Shown in pieces: positions 1 to 8,443 of a stretch of DNA of 41,456 nt (its first letter is position 1; the number at the start of each line of letters is the position of its first letter). Source of the stretch: a virus; the IMG/VR virus record IMGVR_UViG_3300027852_000079, positions 1 through 41,456 of that record. One strand, given 5' to 3'. The position numbers and the translations under genes were made by a program. The notes beneath the pieces were generated by a model, which saw only the letters and a list, made by a program, of their open reading frames with translations, was not told where the DNA came from and ran no database searches.

Positions 1-99
1 CTGTCGCTCGAGGGCTTGCTGTCGCTCGAGGGCTTGCTGTCGCTCGAGGGCTTGCTGTCGCTCGAGGGCTTGCTGTCGCTCGAGGGCTTGCTGTCGCTC
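1..99. repeat. 18-bp tandem repeat, 5.5 copies, running off the left edge
   Basis: The unit ctgtcgctcgagggcttg is repeated exactly five times at 1-90, followed by half a copy to 99. The array probably continues outside the window. It lies in frame in the ParB-like gene and adds a hexapeptide (KPSSDS) per unit, so copy number can change without breaking the frame. The copies are identical, which indicates recent expansion. Confidence 0.95.
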
Positions 100-815
100 T
101 TCGCTTGTGATGAACCCCTCTTCTTCACAACACCAGCCTTAGCCTTGCTGACCGCACTTGCTGATGGCTTCTTTGGAGGCTTCCCTGTCGCCTTGCTCTT
201 CTCCTCTGACGCCTTGACAGCATCGTCCATGGCCTGCTTCTGGTCATCAAGAGGGAGGGTCTTGAGTTCAAGAGCTGCAGTGAATGAGAGGTCTCCATCC
301 CAAACCTGCTGTTGAATACTTGGATGCAGGGAAAGGACATCCACCCACTGACCGATCGCTTGCTTCGACACATCAAAGACGTCAGCGACTTCCCGAAGCA
401 CAAAACCATCTTCCATGAGTTCTGCAGCGAGTGTCACCCGGTCCTTGACTGATATCTCCCGCCGGTGCTCGTTGAGAGCCCCCTTAATAGCCTTCAGATT
501 GGCATCTGAAGTGTTGACGAAGCTGATCCCGACCTTGAGCCTGACCCTATCTGCGTCGGTCTTGGCCCTGTCCCAAGCAAGGCGGCAAGCCCTGATCCTC
601 CTCCTGCCATCGTCACAGTAGATCTTCTGCTCATCTCCCTTCCCAAACTTCTTGCAGACCACAGTCCCCACAAATCCGAGCTTTTCCATCACGCGGGCGA
701 GAGTCTCAGAGGGAGGCTCCCGGTTGCTTGAGCCGTCATAGCACGGATGAGACGGCCCATCTTTGGTATCCAGGCCTGCAATCAGGATTTCATGAGGGCT
801 AAATTTCGTTTTCAT
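1..815 (-). CDS. ParB-like partition/regulatory protein, 3' end beyond window
   Basis: I translated this from the ATG at 815; the frame is open to the left edge, so the C-terminus is missing. Residues about 69-80 (DGRRRIRACRLA) resemble the Arg-rich motif of ParB/Srx-fold domains. Residues about 115-165 form the ParB helix-turn-helix, including EVADVFDVSKQAIGQW. The tail is Lys/Ser/Pro-rich and then becomes a 6-residue repeat, KPSSDS, encoded by the 18-bp repeat at the edge. ParB-family proteins bind DNA and, in phages, serve plasmid-like partition or gene control; which applies here is not visible, and no ParA is seen. AAGGGAAG lies just upstream as ribosome-binding site. It is the last gene seen in the leftward early block and has its own candidate promoter. 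Confidence 0.8.
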   Translation of the reverse strand, partial: MKTKFSPHEILIAGLDTKDGPSHPCYDGSSNREPPSETLARVMEKLGFVGTVVCKKFGKGDEQKIYCDDGRRRIRACRLAWDRAKTDADRVRLKVGISFVNTSDANLKAIKGALNEHRREISVKDRVTLAAELMEDGFVLREVADVFDVSKQAIGQWVDVLSLHPSIQQQVWDGDLSFTAALELKTLPLDDQKQAMDDAVKASEEKSKATGKPPKKPSASAVSKAKAGVVKKRGSSQAKSDSKPSSDSKPSSDSKPSSDSKPSSDSKPSSD

Positions 816-833
816 CGCTGAGCTTCCCTTTCG

Positions 834-852
834 GAGCCCGATTATAGGGCTC
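834..852 (-). promoter_or_regulatory. Candidate leftward promoter with -10 inside a palindrome
   Basis: On the minus strand a perfect TATAAT (846-841) lies inside an inverted repeat GAGCCC/GGGCTC (834-839 and 847-852), about 25 bases before the ParB-like start codon. No good -35 hexamer sits at 16-18 bases. A second small palindrome, CGTTGA-GCG-TCAACG (889-903), lies just upstream over the stop codon of the preceding gene. The overlap of -10 and palindrome suggests a repressible promoter, possibly autoregulated; that is inference. Confidence 0.35.
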
Positions 853-897
853 ATACAAAAAACGCAGGTTCCACCCTACGACAAAAGTCGTTGAGCG

Positions 898-1494
898 TCA
901 ACGCAAAGTTGCTTTACGCTTGCGATCATTGAGTGAGGTGTCTGACAGGATAAAATATTGACCAGGGCGCGGTCCATGGTTGCTCCACACAAACCAAGCA
1001 TATTCAGTGAAATCTGTACCCCTGCCATCGAATGACGGTCTCTGAGGCAACACATAGACATCAGGGTACGTTTTCCTGAGAAACGCAGATCTTTTATCTG
1101 ATCCTAGCCAGTTGAGCCGCAGGAGCATAGCAACAATGGGACTACGCACCAGAGATGCCTGTACGAAATCTATAGCTTGTGAAAACGGAGGGTTCGTGAT
1201 TATGACATCAAACTGCCCCTTGGATGGACCTAATCCGTCAAGAGACGGACAGTTGCACCATGTGTAGTCAGATATCAGATCGGCATCACACTCTGGTCTG
1301 ATATCCACCTTGGTCCAGCAAACATCATCCCTGACCTCGTTCACGGCCCGGACGATCGCTCCATCACCTACAGCTGGCTCCAGCCAGAAGCCCCCTGGAA
1401 GGTCCACAACTTCAAGGAGCCTGTGAACACACCACGAGGGTGTCGGGAAGAAGTCTATCCGCTTCTGATTATCCGCAAGCTTGGTCTTAGTCAT
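898..1494 (-). CDS. DNA adenine N6-methyltransferase, NPPF type
   Basis: A 198-residue protein with the SAM-binding motif I (LEPAVGDGAI, about residues 38-47) and the catalytic motif NPPF near residue 102, in the order motif I then motif IV. The N-terminal RIDFFPTPSW is typical of phage adenine methyltransferases of this small class. It should methylate the adenine N6 of a short DNA site, probably to protect the phage genome. I chose the ATG at 1494 because it overlaps the stop of the upstream gene as ATGA; a longer reading starting at 1548 would lie inside that gene. The target site cannot be read from the sequence. Confidence 0.85.
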   Translation of the reverse strand: MTKTKLADNQKRIDFFPTPSWCVHRLLEVVDLPGGFWLEPAVGDGAIVRAVNEVRDDVCWTKVDIRPECDADLISDYTWCNCPSLDGLGPSKGQFDVIITNPPFSQAIDFVQASLVRSPIVAMLLRLNWLGSDKRSAFLRKTYPDVYVLPQRPSFDGRGTDFTEYAWFVWSNHGPRPGQYFILSDTSLNDRKRKATLR

Positions 1495-2093
1495 GGCGTC
1501 AAGGTGTCGAGGTAGCCTTTCCCTCGCCCTCTCCGCACCTTCGGGCAACCATCAAACCCCACCCCGCTACTGGATCGCCTCTGATAGCAACGTTCACACA
1601 GTCCCCTTGCCCTATGAGAGCGTTCATTTGTTCCGCAATCACGACACCGTTGTGGTTTACCAAGCCCGCCCCATTCGCCATCACGAACCCTGGATATATA
1701 GTTTGGGGTATCTGCAGCGTTGAGAACCTCGATGATCCGATCGACGTCGTCAATGTCAAAGCCCCAGAGTCGTCCTCTGCCGCCATTACTTCGCTTCGCG
1801 TCAGCCGACGGGACACGACACTTATGAAGGTCCACGCCAGCGATCTTGGCTGCTATAACGATCGTCTTGGGTCCGTATCCGGTTTGTTCACAGACCTCTT
1901 TCATGGATATGCGCCCTCGCATAGGTCGCCCTAGTTTCAAAAGATCTGCATGCCAAATCACACCCCCAAAAGATCTTCCTAATCTCTTAGATATTGATTC
2001 AACGGTTGACTTACCCCACCTAGCAACCAAGATTCTTTCTTCCTCTTTTGTCCATCTCTTCCCGTGTCTTTGAGTCTTCTTCTTTCTTTTCAT
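1491..2093 (-). CDS. DNA-binding protein with Myb/SANT-like and C4 zinc-finger motifs
   Basis: 200 residues. The N-terminus (WTKEEERILVARWGK...ISKRLGRS, about residues 14-42) has the spacing of a Myb/SANT-type helix-turn-helix. A second segment near SMKEVCEQTGYGPKTI looks like another helix-turn-helix. Residues about 148-168 hold CRDCG...GLCERCY, a four-cysteine zinc site. A DNA-binding regulator is likely, but the target is unknown. It is translationally coupled (ATGA overlap) to the adenine methyltransferase. Confidence 0.7.
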   Translation of the reverse strand: MKRKKKTQRHGKRWTKEEERILVARWGKSTVESISKRLGRSFGGVIWHADLLKLGRPMRGRISMKEVCEQTGYGPKTIVIAAKIAGVDLHKCRVPSADAKRSNGGRGRLWGFDIDDVDRIIEVLNAADTPNYISRVRDGEWGGLGKPQRCRDCGTNERSHRARGLCERCYQRRSSSGVGFDGCPKVRRGRGKGYLDTLTP

Positions 2094-2096
2094 AGC

Positions 2097-2375
2097 TTAT
2101 TGGACCTTCTTGAAGCTATACCTAAAACCATTGCGCCCACCCGGAAGAGGCTTCCCTATCGCATTAAGCTCCCTTCGTTCCTCCTCCCTTCTCAAGCGGC
2201 TTTCAAGCTGACGTCCCTTTCTCCTCTGTTCTCTGTCGAGGACATGGAGCGGTATCAGCTTCCCCCTTTCGTTATGCGGTTGCATACGACCGGCCCAGTA
2301 AAGCCCACAGCAACAAATTCCAGCATCACCATAGTGATCCGGTCTCCATCCCACACAAAGATCATTCTCGCCCAT
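2097..2375 (-). CDS. Small unknown Cys/Arg-rich protein
   Basis: 92 residues, not recognised. The N-terminal half is rich in Cys, Gly and His (CCCGLYWAGR). The C-terminal half is highly charged and probably helical (REQRRKGRQLESRLRREEE). GGGGAAGGG lies 7 bases before the ATG. It ends 3 bases before the zinc-finger regulator and so belongs to the same transcript. Its start lies within a short upstream reading frame (2362-2424). Confidence 0.55.
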   Translation of the reverse strand: MGENDLCVGWRPDHYGDAGICCCGLYWAGRMQPHNERGKLIPLHVLDREQRRKGRQLESRLRREEERRELNAIGKPLPGGRNGFRYSFKKVQ

Positions 2376-2424
2376 AGATCAGCCCTTCCCCTTCTTTGGA
2401 TTCAACAATAGCTTCATCCGTCAT
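2362..2424 (-). CDS. Possible 20-residue leader peptide
   Basis: The ATG at 2424 is preceded by the phage's extended ribosome-binding sequence (GGAAGGGAAGAGAAAAGAAA) and opens 20 codons, MTDEAIVESKEGEGLIYGRE, ending in TGA at 2362. It overlaps the start of the next gene by 14 bases. It may be a coupling leader, or the real N-terminus of the 92-residue protein separated by a frameshift. Too short to be sure. Confidence 0.35.
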   Translation of the reverse strand: MTDEAIVESKEGEGLIYGRE

Positions 2425-2462
2425 TTTCTTTTCTCTTCCCTTCCTAGGCCCCTGAGAAGCTC

Positions 2463-2786
2463 TCAGAATCTCGCTCTATTCCCGTTGGTGATCCTGTCCA
2501 GAACAGTCCTACCGCGCCTCACAGACCTGTTGACGGAGCTTCTGTCCCCATCCTCCAACCCTTCAACGAGATCTTGAAGCGCTTCAAAGATCTCAGGATA
2601 CCTCTTGATGATCATGAACGAGTATTCAAGAAACTTGATCTCTCTCTCGACATAAAACCTAGCACCAATAGAACAACCACCCGGACCCGTTCCAGCTGCC
2701 ATCTGGTTTTGTAGATGTTGCAATCGCCTGTCGCCAGCTTCATACAAATCATCAGACGAAACGACCCGCTCCTGATTACCATTCAT
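2463..2786 (-). CDS. Unknown protein, 107 aa
   Basis: Not recognised. Predicted mostly helical, with FYVEREIKFLEYSFMIIKRYPEIF as the most hydrophobic stretch (not a membrane segment) and a basic C-terminus. GGAAGGAG lies 7 bases upstream of the ATG. Its start overlaps the end of the upstream gene by 11 bases, so they are probably co-translated. It lies beside replication-type genes, but nothing else ties it to replication. Confidence 0.65.
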   Translation of the reverse strand: MNGNQERVVSSDDLYEAGDRRLQHLQNQMAAGTGPGGCSIGARFYVEREIKFLEYSFMIIKRYPEIFEALQDLVEGLEDGDRSSVNRSVRRGRTVLDRITNGNRARF

Positions 2787-3420
2787 CCAAGATCTCCTTC
2801 CATTCGATTTGAGTAGACTCCACTACCTTCTTCTTTCCGCCCTTCCTGTCCTCGTAAAGCAACACATCAGACAGAACATCTGGATATCTGGAATGCCTTT
2901 CAGCTAGTCTCTGAATGTCCTCATTATTGGTTGGAGGACTGGACGCATGGAAGCCGTACTCTGTGCACGCAAATATCAGCAGCTCATAGGCTTTGTCCTC
3001 GTCTCCAGACAGTTGGCAATGCATGGCAGCACGGAGAAGATGCTCTATGCTCCCCCTCGCCCTTGCCTCACACAAGAGAACATCACCTCTCCACTGACCG
3101 AAGAGCTTCAAAAGTCGCTTGGTTTCCTTGGCGAGATCTTCCTGACTCTTGCCTTTGGCTTGCATGATGATTTCAAGCAATTCTAGGTCATCACTTGGTA
3201 AATCGGCATACCTCTCCGGCGCTACAGGTCTTGAAAACAATTTGAGATGAGGAACCGTCATCCTACGGTGTACACCAGCTAGTTTTTTCTCCCGATTATT
3301 CCCAAGTGGCGTGTTTTGGATAACGTCGATGATCTTGAAGAGATCAGCAACTCTTCGCTTTTCTAATTTCCCGTTGGATTCGGTTGAATTCTTCAACCTC
3401 TCCCTCCTTCCTGGCTTCAT
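2776..3420 (-). CDS. Unknown protein next to replisome-organizer-like gene
   Basis: 214 residues from the ATG at 3420, but this start overlaps the upstream gene by 77 bases. A TTG at 3396, preceded by GGAGGGAGAGG, or a later codon may be the true start. The protein is mostly helical and ends in acidic/aromatic residues (WKEILDEW). No motif is recognised. From its position directly after a replisome-organizer-like protein a helicase-loader or replication-accessory role is possible, but this is inference from context only. Confidence 0.6.
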   Translation of the reverse strand: MKPGRRERLKNSTESNGKLEKRRVADLFKIIDVIQNTPLGNNREKKLAGVHRRMTVPHLKLFSRPVAPERYADLPSDDLELLEIIMQAKGKSQEDLAKETKRLLKLFGQWRGDVLLCEARARGSIEHLLRAAMHCQLSGDEDKAYELLIFACTEYGFHASSPPTNNEDIQRLAERHSRYPDVLSDVLLYEDRKGGKKKVVESTQIEWKEILDEW

Positions 3421-3943
3421 CTGACTTATCTTCGAGTTCCTTGATCTTCCTGGCTACATCAAGAGAGGCGACATTTGAAGAACCCTCGCACCACTCTGCT
3501 TTCTCCAAGAGCTTCTCAACTTGATCATCAGACCTAAACATCGTCTTGGGCCAGTCATATCTAGTATCCTGGGGATTCGCTCCTGAATAGAAAGGGTCTT
3601 GAGTAGCCCAGAGCGTGATGTGTTTGAGTTGCTCGATACTGAAACTTGCCAGGCGAGATCTTATGACAACGATTCGATTCTTGGTTAGTTTTGCCCTCGG
3701 TCTCTTTGTAGTTTCTCGCCAGTGCTCAAAGACCTCTTTGACCTCTTGCATAGATGGACCAAGGAGTGCTGATGGAGCCTTGGAAGCTTCCTTGTGTGTT
3801 CCACCCTTGGATATCCGATCTAGCCACTGTGAGCCCTTCTGGAGCCTCTCGGATGCATTCTTGGAATCAAGGCTGTTATCGAGCACGCCTTGGACGATCT
3901 TATTCATGGCAAGCGCAAAAGAAACCTTCTGTCTGTCCGTCAT
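3344..3943 (-). CDS. Replisome-organizer-like protein (phage replication C-terminal domain)
   Basis: 199 residues. The segment from about residue 75 (HWRETTKRPRAKLTKNR..., IRSRLASFSIEQLKHI...., YDWPKTMFRSDDQVEKLLEKA) follows the pattern of the C-terminal domain of phage replisome organizers and DnaD-like replication proteins: a basic stretch, a helix with RxRL, then RPxTLF-like and a final helix. The ends are Lys/Glu-rich coiled coil. Such proteins bind origin DNA or the helicase loader. The N-terminal winged helix of full-length organizers is not evident, so this may be a shortened form. AAAGGG lies before the ATG. Confidence 0.55.
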   Translation of the reverse strand: MTDRQKVSFALAMNKIVQGVLDNSLDSKNASERLQKGSQWLDRISKGGTHKEASKAPSALLGPSMQEVKEVFEHWRETTKRPRAKLTKNRIVVIRSRLASFSIEQLKHITLWATQDPFYSGANPQDTRYDWPKTMFRSDDQVEKLLEKAEWCEGSSNVASLDVARKIKELEDKSDEARKEGEVEEFNRIQREIRKAKSC

Positions 3944-3953
3944 ACCAACCCTT

Positions 3954-4364
3954 TCAGAGCTGCTCGATCAGTGATCTGTTTGCTTCCAGAACCTTGCCGA
4001 GCAGCTTGTCATACCTCCTAAGGGTATCACAGTTCCATTCGGTCAAGTAATAGGTCAGTTCTGACTCGTCACGAATGATTACTGTGTATCCTCCGTCGAT
4101 GCAATCCACGCATCTAGGTGGATTGAGAAGGTTCCAAGCCGCTTCGTTGTCCGACCGATCTATCAACTCAGAACCCCTACAGATCTCGCTGATAAGCCTG
4201 TCGACTTGTCGTATCAAAACAACTTCACTGAGTTCTGCTCTGATAGCTTGTGACCCCTCAAGATCGATGGATAGTTGATATCCACCATCTTCCACACCCA
4301 GCCATACAGGAGCCCTCAGGTGGAGATGACAAAGATCGAGAAGTCTCATTACTTCCTTATTCAT
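3954..4364 (-). CDS. Unknown protein, 136 aa
   Basis: Not recognised. Acidic, with one CVDC pair in the middle (RCVDCIDGGYTVII) that could be half of a metal site or structural. AAAGGAACG precedes the ATG. The start overlaps the end of the DPPW methyltransferase by 8 bases, so it is probably co-translated. Confidence 0.65.
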   Translation of the reverse strand: MNKEVMRLLDLCHLHLRAPVWLGVEDGGYQLSIDLEGSQAIRAELSEVVLIRQVDRLISEICRGSELIDRSDNEAAWNLLNPPRCVDCIDGGYTVIIRDESELTYYLTEWNCDTLRRYDKLLGKVLEANRSLIEQL

Positions 4365-5100
4365 CTTGGTTCGTTCCTTTCTCCACCCGGCAACAAAACG
4401 GCTCTTCGACTTTCATGGGAGGATCTGAAGAGAACAAAACCCCTGGGGACAGGCGATCAACTGTTTCTTCACAATAGGATTTGTGCTCCTCTATCCCTAC
4501 CGCCCTTCGCCCATGGTCTATCGCAGCTCTGAGGGTCGTTCCTGAGCCACAGAATGGGTCCAGCACGACATCTCCGGGTTGCGTCAGATTGGCTACCAGC
4601 CAGGCCACATGCGTCAGGTACCTGACAGCAGGATGACCCTTGCCACGCCTGCTCTTCCATCCGATAGAAGACCGACTAGCAATCTTCTTGCCGGGGATCA
4701 GGGTCATTCCATCTGGTGACTCGTGAGACCCGAACACATAGGCTATGTCTCCACTGTTCAAGACAGTTCCACTATATTTTGGCACAGAATATTCGAGGTT
4801 ACATTGCCTCACAAATGGCATGCTCTCCGGGATGGCTCCGAGTATCCTGGGATCGCTTTGACACCCGAGGTGGATCACAAGGCGCCTGGCAAGCCTGGCA
4901 AGATCCGGACATACGGAAGCAAAGAGAGCAAAAGGAGAATGGCACTTCCAAGAATCCAGGAGATCCTTGGGTCCATTGGGCCACGGTGGATCTGTAATGA
5001 CGACAGTGTGTGCAGGATTGAGACACATCTGATTGAGAACAACTCTCGCGTCACCATGATAGAGAGTCACTCCTGCTTGCTCATGGAAGGGCTCAATCAT
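4357..5100 (-). CDS. DNA methyltransferase, DPPW type (amino-methylase)
   Basis: 247 residues from the ATG at 5100, which overlaps the upstream stop as ATGA; the longer open frame to 5286 lies inside the upstream gene. The catalytic motif DPPW (residues 37-40) precedes the SAM-binding motif DPFCGSGTT (181-189), the order of beta-class N6-adenine or N4-cytosine methyltransferases. VAWLVANLTQPGDVVLDPF is the usual lead-in. A role in protecting phage DNA from restriction is likely. The base and site methylated cannot be read from sequence. Confidence 0.85.
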   Translation of the reverse strand: MIEPFHEQAGVTLYHGDARVVLNQMCLNPAHTVVITDPPWPNGPKDLLDSWKCHSPFALFASVCPDLARLARRLVIHLGCQSDPRILGAIPESMPFVRQCNLEYSVPKYSGTVLNSGDIAYVFGSHESPDGMTLIPGKKIASRSSIGWKSRRGKGHPAVRYLTHVAWLVANLTQPGDVVLDPFCGSGTTLRAAIDHGRRAVGIEEHKSYCEETVDRLSPGVLFSSDPPMKVEEPFCCRVEKGTNQDE

Positions 5101-6026
5101 GGCTTCACCACCGGGAACTCTCTGATCAGGAGATCTTCTCGAGTTTTCACCTTCCCCGGTGATTGCTTGAAGAAAAATGGAACCCCAGCATTGAAACATT
5201 GATCCCTGATGAGACGAGCCCAAACAAACCACCAGCCATCCATACCTCGAGGCTTGGGTCCGGTCTCGCCCCCACATATCACCCAATCAATGCCCGTTGG
5301 GGCACCTACAGTGAAGGGCAAAGAATCTTCGACATAGCCCTTTTTTCGGCGTAATACATCAATTAAGATCGCATTGAGTCGATCACCGTATGGAAGACGA
5401 GAGAAGTCAATGGGTCCGAGGAGTGGCTCACAGCTTACAAACCGAATAGCAGCCGGGGCATGGATCAATGATGAGATACGCTCGTCAGCGCGCTCCTGGT
5501 TCTCGGCTGTAACGCCAAGCCAAACATTGGGCAGTGGCCATCGCGCGTTAGGATGCCTGATGTATTTTGATACATGCTTGCTAACATGATGGAGAAAGAG
5601 CTGATGAATTCTCCACTCTCTAGTGTCTGCTGAGAATATTCTCTTTCCATCTCCCTCTCTCTTTTCTACCCACTTGAACCACTCTAACATCCTCTCTGGC
5701 CTCTTAGTGAGGACTTGAAAGATATGCTGTGGGCACTGCGCCATAACCCCGAAAACCGATGCTATGAACATATTAGAGATGTCTGCATGAAAGAGATCGC
5801 CCATTGAACAAACAAAGATCTTTCTTGGCTTCTTCCATCGAAGTGGAACTTCAAGTTTGTCTGGGTGTGGCGTAACGTCAAACCCTGAGCCCTGAGGGTA
5901 CCCAAAGCGCCCGTTGAGCCGTCGCGCCATCCTTTGAGCATAGCAATTCTGACAGCCCTCTGAGGTCGGCTCACAGCCCGTCACAGGGTTCCACGTTTCA
6001 TCCGTCCATTGAATCTTAGTACTCAT
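5097..6026 (-). CDS. Phage Gp37/Gp68 family protein (DUF5131)
   Basis: 309 residues from the ATG at 6026. The N-terminus IQWTDETWNPVTGC and the Cys set C18, C25, C28 (TGCEPTSEGCQNCYA) are the signature of this family. Further conserved blocks are FVCSMGDLFH, VLTKRPERM, PNVWLGVTAENQ, RFVSCEPLLGPI and WVICGGETG. The cysteines resemble a radical-SAM-like iron-sulfur site, but the reaction is not established. The start overlaps the upstream gene's stop as ATGA, and the stop overlaps the methyltransferase start in the same way, so three genes are coupled. Confidence 0.9.
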   Translation of the reverse strand: MSTKIQWTDETWNPVTGCEPTSEGCQNCYAQRMARRLNGRFGYPQGSGFDVTPHPDKLEVPLRWKKPRKIFVCSMGDLFHADISNMFIASVFGVMAQCPQHIFQVLTKRPERMLEWFKWVEKREGDGKRIFSADTREWRIHQLFLHHVSKHVSKYIRHPNARWPLPNVWLGVTAENQERADERISSLIHAPAAIRFVSCEPLLGPIDFSRLPYGDRLNAILIDVLRRKKGYVEDSLPFTVGAPTGIDWVICGGETGPKPRGMDGWWFVWARLIRDQCFNAGVPFFFKQSPGKVKTREDLLIREFPVVKP

Positions 6027-6610
6027 GACTTCACCACCTTGAAGCTGATCACCCAGACCCAGGGAGAAGCCTCCCAATCCCTATCAAGCCAAGTCTCGAT
6101 TGCTTTCCTCGTTTGTGTTCCGTTTCCATGGATCTTTTTCCACAGAGTTTTGTATTCTTCCCTTGATGAAACTCCCTCAGCCTTGGCGTCTGACTCGGTG
6201 ATGTCGTGGAGCCGCTCAATCCGGATCTCAGTGATTTCGAGAGTGATTCGTGAAGCTTCACGGGGGCAAAAGATAGACTGCAAAAAGTCTCGTTTCCATC
6301 GCCACGGACAACCCCACGATTTATCTGTTGCTGGCTTCGTCACATAAACCCATTGGCCATCAGAGGAATATGTGGCAAATCGAAGGAGGGACGGACTCAT
6401 ACCAACCTTGAGCCCTTCCTTGACCCACAGACTATCACCGACAATCCCATAAGGGCATAACCCCGATATCTGATCTTTACAAACCCTATGATTGTCCGAA
6501 TTTAGACCATGTTGCCAGTCACCCTTGATGACTCTCCTGGTTTGCGTCTTGCGACCAGCCATGATGGCGCGCACCATTTCATCAGTAAACGGAATAGGTC
6601 TCTCTGTCAT
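6023..6610 (-). CDS. ASCH/PUA-like domain phage protein
   Basis: 195 residues from the ATG at 6610, preceded by the extended ribosome-binding sequence GGAAGGGAAGACATC. The N-terminus PIPFTDEMVRAIMAGRKTQT and the block GDSLWVKEGLKV match the phage proteins usually annotated as morphogenetic or ASCH-domain proteins, here with ITLEITEIRIERLHDI further on. ASCH folds bind RNA or modified nucleotides; the phage role is unknown. This family is often found beside Gp37/Gp68 proteins, as here. Confidence 0.85.
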   Translation of the reverse strand: MTERPIPFTDEMVRAIMAGRKTQTRRVIKGDWQHGLNSDNHRVCKDQISGLCPYGIVGDSLWVKEGLKVGMSPSLLRFATYSSDGQWVYVTKPATDKSWGCPWRWKRDFLQSIFCPREASRITLEITEIRIERLHDITESDAKAEGVSSREEYKTLWKKIHGNGTQTRKAIETWLDRDWEASPWVWVISFKVVKS

Positions 6611-6663
6611 GATGTCTTCCCTTCCTAGTTCCAGATACACGTGAGAGGGCGGACAGAAGCGCT

Positions 6664-6924
6664 TTACTTGGCTTTGATGGCTACCAGGAGCCGTCCTTTG
6701 ATATCGGCTTCAAGGGCGTCGAGGAGCGCGCTGACGCCTTCATTTGTGATCCCCTCGGGAAGCTTGCTGATAAGCCCCCTGGCCTGGCAGACGCGCCGGT
6801 GAGCGACGAGCACCGAATCCACCAAGCTGCTTTGCTTGTCGGATTTTCTGGCATCGGAGAGGTATCCCCTGGCCTTGTTCACGTTTTCTTCAATGACACT
6901 GATCGTTCTGATTCTCTCAGCCAT
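6664..6924 (-). CDS. Unknown helical protein, 86 aa
   Basis: Not recognised. Predicted all-helical, with many Lys, Arg and Ala. GAAGGTGG precedes the ATG, and the start is 2 bases after the end of the upstream coiled-coil gene. It looks like a small early protein of the same transcript. Confidence 0.65.
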   Translation of the reverse strand: MAERIRTISVIEENVNKARGYLSDARKSDKQSSLVDSVLVAHRRVCQARGLISKLPEGITNEGVSALLDALEADIKGRLLVAIKAK

Positions 6925-6926
6925 GG

Positions 6927-7322
6927 CTATTTACCACCTTCTATAAACGGAAGTTCCTTCTGGTCGGTAGCCCCCATAGTCTTCTCGAAGGTCTCAAGGG
7001 CTGCGTCATGCTCAGCTTTGGCATGGATATAGTTGGCTTGACCGTCAGACCTCTTTCTCTTCAGAAGGTGATGAGCCCTCTGAATCTTCTCGAGAGCCTT
7101 CACAGCGCTCTTTCCATCATGGCTGGCCTTGATAGTATCCTCCATATCTTCCAAGGCCTGTTTTGGTTCGCTCAACTTCTTGCTGTTCGCTGTTTTGAGG
7201 TCGCGCTCTTTGTCTTTCCACTCCTTGAATGTTTCCCTGACTCGCTTGAGCTCTGCTTCCGCCCCAAACTCGTCATCAACAACAGTCAGAGCTGATTCTT
7301 GATTCTCTGCTTTCTTCGCCAT
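6927..7322 (-). CDS. Unknown coiled-coil protein, 131 aa
   Basis: Highly charged and probably coiled coil from about residue 20 to 120. It has a C-terminal QKELPFIEGGK. The tail QKELPF resembles the clamp-binding-like ends (QxxLPF) of some DNA-replication partners; that is a tentative reading. AAGGAGACACC precedes the ATG, a strong ribosome-binding site. Confidence 0.65.
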   Translation of the reverse strand: MAKKAENQESALTVVDDEFGAEAELKRVRETFKEWKDKERDLKTANSKKLSEPKQALEDMEDTIKASHDGKSAVKALEKIQRAHHLLKRKRSDGQANYIHAKAEHDAALETFEKTMGATDQKELPFIEGGK

Positions 7323-7345
7323 GGTGTCTCCTTGGCGCCAGGGCC

Positions 7346-8434
7346 TCAGGGCTCGTTGATGCCTGTCATGGTGTCGATGATCCTACTATCCCTAACAGCT
7401 CTCCTGACCCGTCTCAGGAGCACCGGGGGCTTATAGTTCTCATCAAACCCAACAGCTTCAGCAACTTGATCCATCAATTGGTACATGAATTCTTTGCTGC
7501 TTGCCCTTTTTTTACACTCCTTCTCTAGAATAGATGCTCTGGTTCTCGCCTCGTTCAATTCCCTTTCGTGATTGACAGAAATGATCCGACTAGCGTCTTC
7601 CAGAGTTCCAGCCAAAGCCTTGGAATTGAAGATCTCCATGGATTGATCGGCGATCGTTTTCTTCAGTTCCTCAATTCTCTTCTTTGTCTTTGCTGTAGAT
7701 TTTTTCTTGAGAGCCTTCTCCACCTCTTCCTTGATGTCACCTAAAGTCGGGGGGTATTCGCTCTTGATATTGAGTTTGTCCTTCATTTCGATCCGGAAAG
7801 CCATAATGTCTGGAGACTCGGGAGCCTTGGCGTTTTGTCTATCCCTGAGAGCAGCTCCATTGACATAGTGTTTGATTGAATCCCATGGAAGGAGATGGCC
7901 ATCTTCACTGATCGCCGATGAAAGCATGGTGCGCCACTTGAGATCGCAGCCACTAAGTTCTTTCTTTAGACCGTCAGTGACATCATGAAGCTTTGCAAGA
8001 ATTTTGCGCTGCTCTTCATCGGTGGCTTTGAGCTTCATGACCTCACGAAGTATCTCCCTCGAGTCCAAGCGACATTTTCCGCCATCCCCAACCAAAACCT
8101 CAGTGATTGCTGTTCTGAAACCCTTATCCACCATAGTTTCATTGATTGGTATTTCCTTGACTCCAAGGCAACTCTTGGCATGAAGCTTGATTCCTTCCTC
8201 GATCTCGTTCCATTCCATCACTTGAATTGCCTTATCAGAAAATGGATTGAGGCACCGAGTCAAAGAGGCTCTTCTCTCTATATCTTCGTAGTCTGGCGTT
8301 TCCCGGCTCTCAGAGCGCCTCTGACGGCTCTCCCGGTTTATCCTTACTATGGTTTGCCTTGCCTCTTCGGACATCTCCTGGATAGTGGTTGCAGCCATGG
8401 CCAGCTTCTCTTCCCATTGTTCCCAGTTCATCAT
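7346..8434 (-). CDS. Unknown large coiled-coil protein, 362 aa
   Basis: Not recognised. Alternating helical and coiled-coil stretches, with a Lys-rich segment (EKALKKKSTAKTKKRIEELK, about residues 235-254) that could bind nucleic acid or a partner. The start is ATG ATG at 8434; GGGAGG lies 5 bases before it. It follows a tiny membrane-protein reading frame by 9 bases. No catalytic motif is visible. Confidence 0.7.
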   Translation of the reverse strand: MMNWEQWEEKLAMAATTIQEMSEEARQTIVRINRESRQRRSESRETPDYEDIERRASLTRCLNPFSDKAIQVMEWNEIEEGIKLHAKSCLGVKEIPINETMVDKGFRTAITEVLVGDGGKCRLDSREILREVMKLKATDEEQRKILAKLHDVTDGLKKELSGCDLKWRTMLSSAISEDGHLLPWDSIKHYVNGAALRDRQNAKAPESPDIMAFRIEMKDKLNIKSEYPPTLGDIKEEVEKALKKKSTAKTKKRIEELKKTIADQSMEIFNSKALAGTLEDASRIISVNHERELNEARTRASILEKECKKRASSKEFMYQLMDQVAEAVGFDENYKPPVLLRRVRRAVRDSRIIDTMTGINEP

Positions 8435-8443
8435 GGTTCCTCC

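Noticed and set aside
1-99. CRISPR or attachment site
   Set aside because: The 18-bp units are contiguous, identical and in frame with the ParB-like gene.
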